Of a DNA stretch of 64,000 bases, positions 7,838 through 16,333 are shown piece after piece. The notes beneath the pieces are model-generated. The model worked only from the letters and a program-made list of their open reading frames with translations, searched no databases and was not told the DNA's origin. Within the stretch, counting starts at the first letter, position 1. Each line of letters opens with the position of its first letter. The stretch spans positions 914,001 to 978,000 of the forward strand of contig NZ_QFYP01000001.1 of the NCBI RefSeq assembly GCF_003254505.1. The letters are read 5' to 3'. The DNA comes from Phenylobacterium hankyongense (GTDB lineage Bacteria; Pseudomonadota; Alphaproteobacteria; Caulobacterales; Caulobacteraceae). The position numbers and the translations under genes were made by a program.

Positions 7838-9310
7838 TTACGCCGGCTCCGCGGCCTTGATCCGGGCGTCGCGCAGCGCGGTGCGGCGGACCTTGCCGGC
7901 GTCGTCGCGCAGCGGCTCGTCGACGAACTCGAATGAGCGCGGCTGCTTGTAGCTGACCAGCCGGTCGGCCAGGTGGGCCTTGAGCGCCTCCGGCGTCACC
8001 TCGCCCTTGGCGTTGACGATGGCGTGGATGCGGTTGCCGAGGTCGTCGTCGGGCAGGCCGATCACCGCGCAGGACTGCACCGCCGGGTGCTCCTCCAGCG
8101 CCGCCTCGATCTCGGCCGGATAGACGTTGGAGCCGCCGACCAGGATCATGTCGGTGCGCCGGTCGGCCAGGTAGAGGTAGCCGTCGGCGTCGAACCAGCC
8201 GATGTCGCCCAGGCTCTCCCAGCCCCCCGGCAGCACGTTGGCCTCGGCGCCCACGTACTGGTAGGTCGGCGGCGCGTCGGCGGCGCGGCGCATGTAGATC
8301 TCGCCGACCTCGCCCGGCGGCAGCTCGCGGCCGTCCTCGCCCACCGCCTTCATCTCGCCGGCGGTGACCCGCCCCACCGAGCCGCGATGCTCCAGCCACT
8401 CGGCGCCGGAGATGATGGTCACCGCCTGCGCCTCGGTGCCGGCGTAGAGCTCCATCACCTTCTCCGGCCCGACCCAGCGGATGAAGGCCTCCTTCAGCCA
8501 CGCCGGACAGGGCGCCGCCAGGTGCCAGAGGGTCTCCAGCGAGCCGATGTCGTATTGCGCGCGCACGGCGTCGGGCAGATGCCAGATGCGGTTCATCATG
8601 GTCGGCACCAGGTAGACCCAGGTGGCGCGGCGCCGTTCGATCTCGGCCAGCGTGGCCTCGGGATCGAACCTCGGCATCACCACCAGGTGGCAGCCCATGG
8701 CCACGGCGGCCATCATCATGCCGAAGCCGGCGTTGTGGTAGAGCGGCGCGGGCAGGACGGCGATGGAATCGGGCTTCAGCCGCCAGCCGCCGATCTCCGG
8801 CGTCTCCGACGCCGTGGTCCCCGGCTGCCCAGACAGGATCAGCTTCGGCCGGCCGGTGGAGCCGCCGCTGGTCGGCGCCTTGGAGATCGGCGCGGTCGCG
8901 TCCGGCAGGTCGCTGTCGTCGTCGGACTCCGCGGCGATCTCGGCGATGGAGACCAGCGGCCGGTCGATCTCATGCTTGAACTCGGCGATGACGATCGGCG
9001 TCTTGGCCAGCGCCATGATCGCCTCCAACTCGCCCTTCGGCAGGCGGAAGGACACCGGCTGCGGCGTCGCCCCCAGCTTCCAGATCGCGTAGCAGGCCTC
9101 CACGAAGCCGACGCCGTTCGGCAGGCCCAGCGTCACCAGGTCGCCGTGCTTGACGCCCAGCGCCTGCAGGCCGCGGGCGAGGCGATTGGTCCGTCGGTGC
9201 AGCTCGGCGTAGCTGTGGGTGGTGTCGCCGCAACTGACGGCCGGGGCGTTCGGCTGGAAGCGGGCGTGCTGCGCCAGCTTCGCGCCCAGGGAAATGAGCT
9301 CTTCGGACAT
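7838..9310 (-). CDS. Acyl-CoA synthetase (AMP-forming ligase)
   Basis: This 490-residue enzyme should activate a carboxylic acid to its CoA thioester with ATP. ANL-family motifs are present: the P-loop-like TSGGSTGRPKL, ELYAGTEAQ, the hinge region YLADRRTDMILVGGSNVYPAEIE, and the C-terminal lysine in DDAGKVRR. I chose ATG 9310 (MSEELISL) because GGGACGAG lies just upstream and the family begins here; the longer frame to 9595 overlaps the divergent ligase. It is on the same strand as the thiolase-like/DUF35 pair downstream and may belong to the same pathway. The substrate is not predictable, although the context suggests a fatty or alicyclic acid. Confidence 0.92.
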   Translation of the reverse strand: MSEELISLGAKLAQHARFQPNAPAVSCGDTTHSYAELHRRTNRLARGLQALGVKHGDLVTLGLPNGVGFVEACYAIWKLGATPQPVSFRLPKGELEAIMALAKTPIVIAEFKHEIDRPLVSIAEIAAESDDDSDLPDATAPISKAPTSGGSTGRPKLILSGQPGTTASETPEIGGWRLKPDSIAVLPAPLYHNAGFGMMMAAVAMGCHLVVMPRFDPEATLAEIERRRATWVYLVPTMMNRIWHLPDAVRAQYDIGSLETLWHLAAPCPAWLKEAFIRWVGPEKVMELYAGTEAQAVTIISGAEWLEHRGSVGRVTAGEMKAVGEDGRELPPGEVGEIYMRRAADAPPTYQYVGAEANVLPGGWESLGDIGWFDADGYLYLADRRTDMILVGGSNVYPAEIEAALEEHPAVQSCAVIGLPDDDLGNRIHAIVNAKGEVTPEALKAHLADRLVSYKQPRSFEFVDEPLRDDAGKVRRTALRDARIKAAEPA

Positions 9311-9454
9311 ATGTGTCTCGTCCCGATGCGGCGGGTTCGAGCCCGCGTCTGAAATAGCAGTCCGCCCAATGATCGGCGGGCCCTCACTGTCGACGGCCGA
9401 CTGCGGGTCCGCAAGGGGCTGACGCCGCCCCCCGCGCCGCGGTAAGGAAAATTC

Positions 9455-9469
9455 GAACAAACGTTTGGA
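9455..9469. promoter_or_regulatory. Putative operator, copy B of TTCAAACGNTTGTT
   Basis: GAACAAACGTTTGGA lies 11 bases upstream of the ligase ATG at 9480 and overlaps its ribosome-binding GGAG. Its core ACAAACGTTTG is close to a perfect dyad. It is in the intergenic region between two divergent ligases and so could control both. See copies at 7726 and 37845. Confidence 0.5.
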
Positions 9470-9479
9470 GCGCCTGCCG

Positions 9480-11039
9480 ATGTCGGTCGAAGAGATGCTG
9501 GCCCAGGAGTTCGGGACCCTGGCCGACGTGATCCGCGAGCAGGCGCGCGAGCTGAGCGACAAGCCGGCGCTGGTCGACGCCCGGCGCACCATCACCTACG
9601 CCGAGCTCGACGAGCTGATGGACCGGATCGCGGTGGCCCTGCAGCGCGAGGGGGTCGGCAAGGCCGACGTGGCGGCGATCTGCGCCAGCTCCTCGGCGGA
9701 GTACGGCGCGACCTTCTTCGGCATCCTGCGGGCCGGCGCGATCGTCGCGCCGCTGGCGCCCTCCTCGACCGCGGAGAGCCTGATCGTCCAGCTGAACGAC
9801 AGCGGGGCCAAGGTCTTCTTCCTGGACGCGGGCGTGGCGCAGGCCATGGCCGGCGTCATGGACCAGGTGACCGCCAAACGCGTCTCGCTGGACGGCTCCG
9901 ACGCCGGCGCGCCGTTCGAGCAGTGGCTCGCGCCGGCGGGCTCGAAACCGGCGCCGGTGGAGGTCGAGCCGGACCAGGGCTTCAACATCATCTATTCCTC
10001 CGGCACCACCGGCGCGCCGAAGGGCATCGTCCAGCCGCACCGGATGCGCTGGGGCCAGATCCGCCGCGGGGTCTATCCGGCCGACGCGGTGACCATGGTC
10101 TCCACGCCGCTCTATTCGAACACCACCCTGGTCTCCTTCCTGCCGACGCTGTCCAACGGCGGCACCGCGGTGCTGATGCCGAAGTTCGACGCCGAGCAGT
10201 TCCTGAAGCTGTCGGAGCGGCACCGCGCCACCCACGCCATGCTGGTGCCGGTGCAGTACCGGCGGCTGATGGAGCGGCCGGACTTCGACAGCTACGACCT
10301 CGCGAGCTACCGGATGAAGTTCTCCACCTCGGCGCCGTTCTCCGCCGCCCTGAAGGCCGACATCCTGAAGCGCTGGCCGGGCGGTCTGATCGAGTATTAC
10401 GGGATGACCGAGGGCGGCGGCTCCTGCGGCCTGGTGGCCCACGAATACCCCGACAAGCTGCACACCGTCGGCAAGCCCCTGCCCGGCCACGACATCCGGC
10501 TGATCGACGAGGACGGGCGCGAGGTCGCGCAGGGCGAGGTCGGCGAGGTGGTCGGCCGCTCCGGCGCGATGATGGTCGGCTACCACAACCAGCCCGGCAA
10601 GACCTCGGAGGCCGAGTGGTGGAGCCCGGAGGGGCTGCGCTACATCCGCACCGGCGATGTCGGCCGCTTCGACGAGGACGGCTTCCTGACGCTCATGGAC
10701 CGCAAGAAGGACATGATCATCTCCGGCGGCTTCAACATCTATCCCAGCGACCTGGAGGCCGAGCTCGGCCAGCACGAGGCGGTGCTGGAATCCGCCGTGG
10801 TCGGCGTGCCCTCCGACAACTGGGGCGAGACGCCGGTGGCCTTCGTGGCGCTGAAGCCGGGCCGCCCGATCGCCGCCGAGGCGCTGAAGGCCTGGCTGAA
10901 CGGCCGGGTCGGCAAGACCCAGCGGCTGGCCGACCTGCAGATCGTCGAGGCCCTGCCGCGCAGCCACATCGGCAAGGTCCTGAAGCGCGAGCTGCGCGAC
11001 GCCTACCAGGCCCCGGCGACCGCTCGGAAGGGGTCGTGA
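9480..11039 (+). CDS. Acyl-CoA synthetase (AMP-forming ligase)
   Basis: This 519-residue ANL-family ligase is distinct from the divergent one at 7838. Motifs: IIYSSGTTGAPKG, YYGMTEGGG, TGDVGRFDEDG, DRKKDMIISGGFNIYPSDLE and the catalytic-lysine region HIGKVLKRE near the C-terminus. The start is ATG 9480, preceded by GGAG at 9467; an in-frame TTG at 9465 is less likely. The stop overlaps the start of a hotdog thioesterase gene by one base, so activation and CoA-ester hydrolysis are coupled. The FNIYPSDLE form is common in long-chain and benzoate-type ligases; the substrate remains open. Confidence 0.93.
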   Translation: MSVEEMLAQEFGTLADVIREQARELSDKPALVDARRTITYAELDELMDRIAVALQREGVGKADVAAICASSSAEYGATFFGILRAGAIVAPLAPSSTAESLIVQLNDSGAKVFFLDAGVAQAMAGVMDQVTAKRVSLDGSDAGAPFEQWLAPAGSKPAPVEVEPDQGFNIIYSSGTTGAPKGIVQPHRMRWGQIRRGVYPADAVTMVSTPLYSNTTLVSFLPTLSNGGTAVLMPKFDAEQFLKLSERHRATHAMLVPVQYRRLMERPDFDSYDLASYRMKFSTSAPFSAALKADILKRWPGGLIEYYGMTEGGGSCGLVAHEYPDKLHTVGKPLPGHDIRLIDEDGREVAQGEVGEVVGRSGAMMVGYHNQPGKTSEAEWWSPEGLRYIRTGDVGRFDEDGFLTLMDRKKDMIISGGFNIYPSDLEAELGQHEAVLESAVVGVPSDNWGETPVAFVALKPGRPIAAEALKAWLNGRVGKTQRLADLQIVEALPRSHIGKVLKRELRDAYQAPATARKGS

Positions 11040-11458
11040 TGTCCGGGAACCGCGCCGAAGAGTTCGCCCGCCGGCAGGAGTCCACCCTGCCGGGCGAGCT
11101 CGGCATCCTCTGGGACGAGGTCGCCAAGGGGACGGCCCGCGGCCGCTTCACCGTGGAGCGCAAGCACATGGCGCCCAACGGCTTCCTGCACGCGGCCTCG
11201 GTGATCGCCCTAGTGGACTCCGCCTGCGGCTACGCCTGCATCGCCAGCCTGCCGGAGGGGGCGAGCGGCTTCACCACCATCGAACTGAAGGCCAACTACC
11301 TGGGCACCGCCAAGGAGGGCGAGCAGGTCTCCTGCGTCGCCCACATGCTGCACGGCGGCCGCATGACCCAGGTCTGGGACGCCGAGGCGCTGAACGAAAC
11401 CACCGGCAAGCCGATGGCGGTGTTCCGCTGCACCCAGATGATCCTCTATCCGCGCTGA
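11039..11458 (+). CDS. PaaI-type hotdog thioesterase
   Basis: This 139-residue protein has the hotdog fold of the PaaI/4HBT family: GRFTVERKHMAPNGFLHAAS with the conserved HxxxxNxxxHA-like pattern around the active site, VDSACGYA, and TTIELKANYLGTAKEG. Such enzymes hydrolyse acyl- or aryl-CoA and commonly release CoA from dead-end intermediates. Its ATG shares one base with the stop of the upstream ligase. The product is cytoplasmic, and the length is typical. Confidence 0.9.
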   Translation: MSGNRAEEFARRQESTLPGELGILWDEVAKGTARGRFTVERKHMAPNGFLHAASVIALVDSACGYACIASLPEGASGFTTIELKANYLGTAKEGEQVSCVAHMLHGGRMTQVWDAEALNETTGKPMAVFRCTQMILYPR

Positions 11459-11557
11459 GCGGCGCTGCGATCCGACGCTTGCGCTGTCAGGGTCGGATGA
11501 GTAGGTTCCGCGCCTCGCTCAGCGGGCCCCTCCCAAAGGCGCCCCACGCCGGCTTCA

Positions 11558-11647
<90 letters not shown>

Positions 11648-12184
11648 AGCAATTAAGTGCTTGTTTCTATTGGTTTAATTATGACGCGCAGTTGCTTTAG
11701 GACTTCCGCCCGTTAGGGGGCGTGGAGGCCCGTTTTTGCCGGCTGAGCCACCTCGAATTTCGGCTGAAAAGTGGGTGTTCATTGACCCCATTCTCTGGCC
11801 GTACCGAGCGAAGTGCCCCCTTCGGCCGAGAGGTCTCTCAGGAGAGCAATTAGCATCCGTCGTGGCTAGCGGCATTCCGCGTTGAAATTCGACGATTGGC
11901 GGAGCTCGTCGATCGCATCGACGCCCACGCCTCGAGCCGCTCGCAAATCATTCAACTGCTGTGAATCCAACCGCAGCGCACGGCGCACGGCGTCCAGCGC
12001 CATACTCTCCCGGTCGGTGCTGGGGGGAAGGACGTTGCGAACGGTACGGCGGCGCACTGCGTCCACCGCCATCCATTGCGCCCGCACCCCGCAATAAGCG
12101 GGGCTCCAGGCACGGTCGTAGCGGCTTTTTTGCGGGGCAGACGGTGAGACCACTTCGCCGGGCAAGACCACGGAAAGGGAAGCG
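11648..12184. other. Gene-poor stretch downstream of tRNA-Ser
   Basis: There is no convincing gene in these 537 bases. The first 50 bases after the tRNA are AT-rich compared with the window. The longest candidate is a minus-strand frame at 11866-12171 (101 codons) with no recognisable domain. Within it a 22-base direct repeat with two mismatches recurs at exactly 69 bases (11982-12003 and 12051-12072), so MA(V/L)DAVRR appears twice in frame. No integrase, no second copy of the tRNA 3' end and no IS is visible. It may be remnant DNA at a tRNA-linked insertion site. Confidence 0.5.
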
Positions 12185-12952
12185 ATGAGTCAGGGTCCGG
12201 TGCAATCTTCGAAGCCGCGGGCGATCACTCCGCGTCCCCGAGGGGCCGCCGATATGCAGCTCACGCGCGAGCAGGCGCTTGCGCGCAAATCGAAGAACCC
12301 CGGCCCGCTGGAGGAGATCTTCTATAGCCACGCAGGCCGGCCCGCGAACAAGTGGGCCCATTACCTGCCGTTCTATGACCGTGCGTTCGCGCCTTACCGC
12401 GGGTCTGCGGTCCGCATGCTGGAAATCGGGGTGTCCAAGGGCGGATCCTTGGACCTGTGGCGCAAGTACTTCGGGCCGGACGCGGTGTTGTTCGGCGTCG
12501 ACATCGATCCTGCCTGCGCGGGTCATGTCGATGCGCCGAGCCAGGTTCGCATCGGATCGCAGGCAGATCCGGGATTTCTGCGCGGTGTCGCAGGCGAGAT
12601 GGGCGGTATCGACATCGTGCTTGACGACGGTTCCCACGTCGCCAGTCACCAGCGCACCACGTTCCAGACGCTATGGCCGCTCTTAAGTCCCGGCGGCCTC
12701 TACGTGATCGAGGATATGCACACCGCCTATTGGCCCCACTGGGAGGGCGGACTTCGCCGGCCCGGCGCCGCCGTCGAGCTGGGCAAGGGGCTGATCGACG
12801 ACATGCACGCCTGGCACCATGCTGAGGACGAAGCGTGGGCGGCGCGCGACGAGGTCGGCACGATTCTCATCGGCGACTCGATCGTGGCCATCGAGAAGAT
12901 CGCCACCCGGCCGGCCCCCGGCCACGTCTGGGTCGGCGCACCACGAGAATAG
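12185..12952 (+). CDS. Class I SAM-dependent methyltransferase-like protein
   Basis: This 255-residue protein has a Rossmann methyltransferase core: motif I as MLEIGVSKGGS (about 78-88), an acidic VDIDP after strand 2, and IDIVLDDGSHV with SPGGLYVIED later. It resembles the cephalosporin hydroxylase/macrocin O-methyltransferase-like group, whose members modify sugars or natural products. The N-terminal 35 residues are basic and probably disordered. GGAAAGGGA precedes the ATG. It stands alone next to the tRNA, with no biosynthetic neighbours, so the substrate is unknown. Lower GC and location suggest it may have been acquired. Confidence 0.75.
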   Translation: MSQGPVQSSKPRAITPRPRGAADMQLTREQALARKSKNPGPLEEIFYSHAGRPANKWAHYLPFYDRAFAPYRGSAVRMLEIGVSKGGSLDLWRKYFGPDAVLFGVDIDPACAGHVDAPSQVRIGSQADPGFLRGVAGEMGGIDIVLDDGSHVASHQRTTFQTLWPLLSPGGLYVIEDMHTAYWPHWEGGLRRPGAAVELGKGLIDDMHAWHHAEDEAWAARDEVGTILIGDSIVAIEKIATRPAPGHVWVGAPRE

Positions 12953-12983
12953 TGGCCCCAGAGTTGCCATTCGGGCGCGGACG

Positions 12984-13511
12984 CTAGTGGTCGCCACCGT
13001 CCTCGTCGTCGTCATCGTCGTGATCGTGGTGTTCGTGATGCCGGTGGTGGCGCGGCTCGTAGCCTGAATCGTAACCGTAGCCGTCGTAGCCGGACGCGTA
13101 GGGCTGCTCGTAGTAGGGCGCCGGGTAGCTGTAGCCGCTGTAGGGCGCGTAGCCGTAATCGTAGGCCGGCGCCCTGCGGTAGACGTAGGCCGGGCGGCCG
13201 TACGCATATCGCGGCCCGCGGCAGCTGCTCTTGGTGCTGGAGCGGGCGATGTTGTTGCCCACCGCCGCGCCGGCTGCGGCCCCCAGCAAGGCGCCTCCAG
13301 TCCGGCCGCCGTGGTGGGACGCGAGGTTGGACCCGACAAGCGCGCCCGCCAGGCCGCCCAGGATCGCGCCGGTGGTTCCGTTGCCCCGGATCCGGTCCGT
13401 GCAACCATCGCCGTACCGACCATAGCGATAGTCCTGGGCGGAGCTGGCCGATGCGGCCGCCAGGGTGCTGGCGGCGGTGGCGGCGACCAGGACGATGGTT
13501 CTGATGTTCAT
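12984..13511 (-). CDS. Exported glycine-zipper (17 kDa antigen-like) protein with His/Asp-rich tail
   Basis: This 175-residue protein starts with a Sec signal peptide (about 25 residues ending ASASSAQ). A glycine-zipper segment follows (GAILGGLAGALVGSN and GALLGAAAGAAVGN), as in Rickettsia 17 kDa-type outer-membrane proteins. The next region is rich in Tyr, Gly and Pro (repeated YGY/YAPY). The extreme C-terminus is packed with His and Asp (HHRHHEHHDHDDDDD), which could bind metal ions. ATG 13511 is preceded by AGGAGGATC. It probably sits in the envelope. The middle and tail are low-complexity, so distant homology cannot be judged. Confidence 0.8.
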   Translation of the reverse strand: MNIRTIVLVAATAASTLAAASASSAQDYRYGRYGDGCTDRIRGNGTTGAILGGLAGALVGSNLASHHGGRTGGALLGAAAGAAVGNNIARSSTKSSCRGPRYAYGRPAYVYRRAPAYDYGYAPYSGYSYPAPYYEQPYASGYDGYGYDSGYEPRHHRHHEHHDHDDDDDEDGGDH

Positions 13512-13556
13512 GGGATCCTCCTGCGCCCAAGCTCGCGCCGCGCATCTGAACGACCC

Positions 13557-13751
13557 ATGAACCGGGACCAGGTCAGTGAACCCGAACGCTGCGTCGCCGA
13601 CCGCGCCCTGCACGACCGGGGGTCACAGGCCCTGACGGACATGGCCGACGCGGCCCGGCTCCAGAACCCGGTCCTCGCCGCCGACGCCGCCAAGCGCGAA
13701 CTCGATCTTGTGGACCTGCTGGAGGCCTATTTCAGCACCACGCACCGCTAG
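13557..13751 (+). CDS. Small hypothetical protein (64 aa)
   Basis: I do not recognise this protein. The 64 residues are predicted soluble and helical (ALTDMADAARLQNPVLAADAAKRELDLVDLLEAYF). The frame is open further upstream, opposite the glycine-zipper gene, but ATG 13557 is the plausible start. The gene is divergent from the glycine-zipper gene with only 45 bases between the start codons, so the two share a promoter region. Confidence 0.5.
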   Translation: MNRDQVSEPERCVADRALHDRGSQALTDMADAARLQNPVLAADAAKRELDLVDLLEAYFSTTHR

Positions 13752-13791
13752 GTCAGACGCCGCAACCGGCCTGCCGGAATGGCGGCCGGCG

Positions 13792-13980
13792 TCAGCCGCG
13801 CAGCTTGCGGACGCAGGCGCGCAGCAGTTCGGCGCGCTCGAACGAGAGGCCTGGCGCCTTCAGCTCTTGCTGGGCGCCTTCCAGCGCGAAGCCGCGGTGG
13901 CGCACGCCCAGCAGCCAGACCTCGGATCTGACGTCGGCGTCGGAGACCGACGCCGCGCGCAGCCACGACAGGATGCCCAT
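13792..13980 (-). CDS. Small hypothetical protein (62 aa)
   Basis: A 62-residue frame begins MGILSWLRAA and ends RACVRKLRG. There is no recognisable domain or signal sequence. The composition is reasonable for a coding gene and it is followed upstream by another very small same-strand gene eight bases away, so the two may be co-transcribed. Other small frames overlap this stretch in both directions; this one looks best because of its N-terminus and length fit to the gap. Confidence 0.4.
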   Translation of the reverse strand: MGILSWLRAASVSDADVRSEVWLLGVRHRGFALEGAQQELKAPGLSFERAELLRACVRKLRG

Positions 13981-13988
13981 GCCGGGCG

Positions 13989-14099
13989 CTACTTCTTACG
14001 CTCTGGATTCAGGTAGGAGTTCGCAGGGACCGCCGCCTTCGCCGCCGGCTGTTTCGGCTTGCGGACTTCCTTGTTGGATTTCTTCTGACCCTTGGCCAT
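13989..14099 (-). CDS. Lysine-rich 36-residue microprotein
   Basis: A short frame encodes MAKGQKKSNKEVRKPKQP, then AAKAAVPANSYLNPERKK. Lys and Arg make up about a third of the residues and nothing is hydrophobic enough for a membrane segment. The basic, low-complexity composition suggests a nucleic-acid- or ribosome-associated peptide, but I cannot name a family with certainty. It lies eight bases upstream of the 62-residue gene on the same strand. Its end (TAG) and clean N-terminus make it more than a chance frame. Confidence 0.55.
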   Translation of the reverse strand: MAKGQKKSNKEVRKPKQPAAKAAVPANSYLNPERKK

Positions 14100-14238
14100 G
14101 GCCCTGCTCCTGGCCGCCCGGGGCGGCCGCTGTCGACCACCCTCTCACAGAGGATGAGCCCGCAGACTACCACGCCCGGGCGCCGGCGCGGGCGAAATCG
14201 GGCCCCGGACCGCTGAGGGCCCGCCGATCGTCCCGCCG

Positions 14239-15534
14239 TCAGGGCGCCGGCTTGGCGGCCGGCGCGCCGTTGCCCACACGGTAGAGGATCGGCACGGTGA
14301 CGACGCCGCCGATCGTGGGCAGGCCTTCCACGGTCCACGTCGCCAGCCTGAATTTCGGCGCCAGGGCGAGCGCCGCCGCGGCCAGCCCGCTGGCGGCCGG
14401 CTGCTCGTTCTGGGCGGTGCAGCCGGCGACCGTGCCACCCGGCTGGACCTTGCACTTGAGGGTGACCCGCAGGTCGCCGGTCGCCTTGATGTCCTTGAAG
14501 GCGCCGTTGGTGTCCTCCACCGACGGCAGGCTCGCCCATTGCGGCTTGCCGATCACCGGCTCGCCGGACGCCAGCATGGCGGGATCGAAGGTGAAGGGCA
14601 GCTGGACGCTGGCCGGACCCGACTTTGGCGGCAGCGGATTGGCGCGGAATCGCTTCGCCAGCGCCTTGGCGGCCTCGGCGAACCCCTGTCCGCGCGGTTG
14701 CTCGCTGACCGTCGAGCAGTGCTGCAGGCGCCCGTCCTTCTCCAGGCTGCAGTCCAGGGTGGCGCGTCCGCCGGCGCCGCTGGCGCGCGCCTTGGCCGGG
14801 TAGGCGGCGACCACATCGGCATGGCTGGGCGCCTCGGGCCAGGCGATCGACGGATCGACGACCTTGCGCGAGCCGAAGGAGTCCTGGCGTCGGGGTCCGC
14901 CGGGCGCCTCGAAATTTATCGGGATGTTGACCATGGACACCACCGGCGCGCCCTTCAGGGTCGCCGGCTTCATCAGGAACTGCGGCGTCAGGGCGATCGC
15001 CGCCGCGCCGAAGTGTTCCCCGGCCGGCTTCTCGCTCAGCGTCACGCAATCCAGCAGCGCACCTTGGGTCGTGACCTGGCAGGCGATGATCGCCCGGCCG
15101 CCGAGCCCTTTCGCCCACGCCTGGGTGGGCCAGACCACCAGCATGTCGGCGGGGGTCGGCTTGCGCAGCCAATCCGCCGGCGTGTCCTGCCGGTACCAGT
15201 CCTCCGCCAGCATCACCTCACCATCCACCGCTTCGGCTTTGGCGGCCGCCGGCGACAGCTGATAGGCCGGCGCCAGGGCGAGCAGAGCAGCGCCGTAACC
15301 GTGGCCGGCGGGCGTCTCGTGGACCAGGCGACACGCCGACAGCCGTCCGCCGGCGTCGACCTTGCAGCGCGCGATGGCGGCGCCGCCGAAGCCTTGGCGA
15401 ACGGTCTCCGCGGGCAGGGCGTTGATCAGCTCCTGGTTCGAGGGATGGTGGATCCATCGCGACGGCGGACGCGCGTGCGCAGCGGCCGCGACGCTACCGA
15501 GCGCAAGAATTATGACCGCAGACCGCCAGCGCAT
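14239..15534 (-). CDS. Exported protein with four tandem TonB C-terminal-like domains
   Basis: This 431-residue protein begins with a Sec signal peptide (about 22 residues). The mature part is made of about four repeats of the TonB-C type, each with a pattern like xGxGGxAxxxCxVxxxGxLxxCxxxxExPxGxGFGxAAxxLAxxF. Cys pairs recur in each copy (ARCKV/SACRL, IACQV/LDCVT, LDCSL/QHCST, LKCKV/AGCTA), suggesting structural disulfides in the periplasm. There is no transmembrane anchor or proline-rich spacer as in a true TonB. It is probably a periplasmic envelope protein, perhaps binding TonB-linked partners. No clear operon partner is seen. Confidence 0.75.
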   Translation of the reverse strand: MRWRSAVIILALGSVAAAAHARPPSRWIHHPSNQELINALPAETVRQGFGGAAIARCKVDAGGRLSACRLVHETPAGHGYGAALLALAPAYQLSPAAAKAEAVDGEVMLAEDWYRQDTPADWLRKPTPADMLVVWPTQAWAKGLGGRAIIACQVTTQGALLDCVTLSEKPAGEHFGAAAIALTPQFLMKPATLKGAPVVSMVNIPINFEAPGGPRRQDSFGSRKVVDPSIAWPEAPSHADVVAAYPAKARASGAGGRATLDCSLEKDGRLQHCSTVSEQPRGQGFAEAAKALAKRFRANPLPPKSGPASVQLPFTFDPAMLASGEPVIGKPQWASLPSVEDTNGAFKDIKATGDLRVTLKCKVQPGGTVAGCTAQNEQPAASGLAAAALALAPKFRLATWTVEGLPTIGGVVTVPILYRVGNGAPAAKPAP

Positions 15535-15591
15535 GCTGATGCCTCCCCCCGGAAATCCGAGCGTCGCACAACTGGCGGGTGTGTTGAAGGC

Positions 15592-16200
15592 CTAGCTCTC
15601 CTGCGGCGGATAGGGCCCGGCGGCGGCGGCGGCGCGGGCGGCCCAGGCGAGGTTGCGGGCGGCGTTGCGGGCCAGGCGGTCGGAATAATCGTGGGCCTGG
15701 CCGGTCGCCGTGTAGTCCGGCCCGGGCCCCGGCCCGAGGTGCCAGTAGGTCCAGGCCTGGCCCGGCACGGTGAACCCCACGTCGATCAGCCCCTGGGCGA
15801 GCGTGCCGACGATGTGGTGCGCGCCGTCCTCGTTGCCGGTGACCACCATGCCGGCGACCTTGCCCATCGTCCAGCTGCGGCCCTGGTCGTCGGTCTCGCT
15901 GAGGATGGCGTCCATGCGCTCGAGCGCCCGCTTGGCGACGCTGGACATCTGGCCGAGCCAGGTGGGGGTGGCGATCACCAGGATGTCGGCGGTCCTGATC
16001 TTGCCGTGCACGGCCGGCCAGTCGTCGCCCGGGCCCTGGTCGGTCTTCACGCCCGGCCGGATGTCGAGGTCGACGAGGCGGACGATCTCGGTCTCGACGC
16101 CGTCGGCATCCAGCTGGCGCATGAGCACCCGGGCCAGGGCCTCGGTGTTCGAGGCCTCTGGCGAGGCTTTCAGAGTGCAGTTGAGGACAAGCGCCTTCAT
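15592..16200 (-). CDS. Flavodoxin-fold NAD(P)H-dependent FMN reductase
   Basis: This 202-residue protein has a flavodoxin-like fold: an FMN phosphate loop in NCTLKASPEASNTEAL, then ATPTWLGQMSSVAKRALERMD, and TGNEDGAHHIVGTLAQGL. These match NAD(P)H-dependent FMN reductases of the WrbA/ArsH-like group. It is probably cytoplasmic and transfers hydride to quinones or other electrophiles. Start ATG 16200 is the only good one. It is a single gene between a TonB-C-repeat protein and a small membrane protein. Confidence 0.85.
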   Translation of the reverse strand: MKALVLNCTLKASPEASNTEALARVLMRQLDADGVETEIVRLVDLDIRPGVKTDQGPGDDWPAVHGKIRTADILVIATPTWLGQMSSVAKRALERMDAILSETDDQGRSWTMGKVAGMVVTGNEDGAHHIVGTLAQGLIDVGFTVPGQAWTYWHLGPGPGPDYTATGQAHDYSDRLARNAARNLAWAARAAAAAGPYPPQES

Positions 16201-16264
16201 TCGGACCTCCGACAGAACATCGTGGCCTGAACGGCGAGGCTCGGGCGCTGTTCCCCGAACGCAA

Positions 16265-16292
16265 GAACCCCGCTCGCGGGGAGCGGGGCTCT
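16265..16292 (-). terminator. Hairpin terminator after the GlsB-type gene
   Basis: CCCCGCTC, a five-base loop and GAGCGGGG form a perfect eight-base-pair GC stem. On the minus strand it is followed by TTCTT, which fits a rho-independent terminator. It lies about 45 bases after the stop of the small membrane-protein gene on the same strand. Confidence 0.6.
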
Positions 16293-16333
16293 GCCGTTCG
16301 TGCTGGACGTGCGGGCCGCGGCCCGCAGCCGCG

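Noticed and set aside
11866-12171. Minus-strand 101-codon frame in the gene-poor stretch
   Set aside because: There is no recognisable domain or ribosome site; the in-frame repeat is suggestive but not enough to call a gene.
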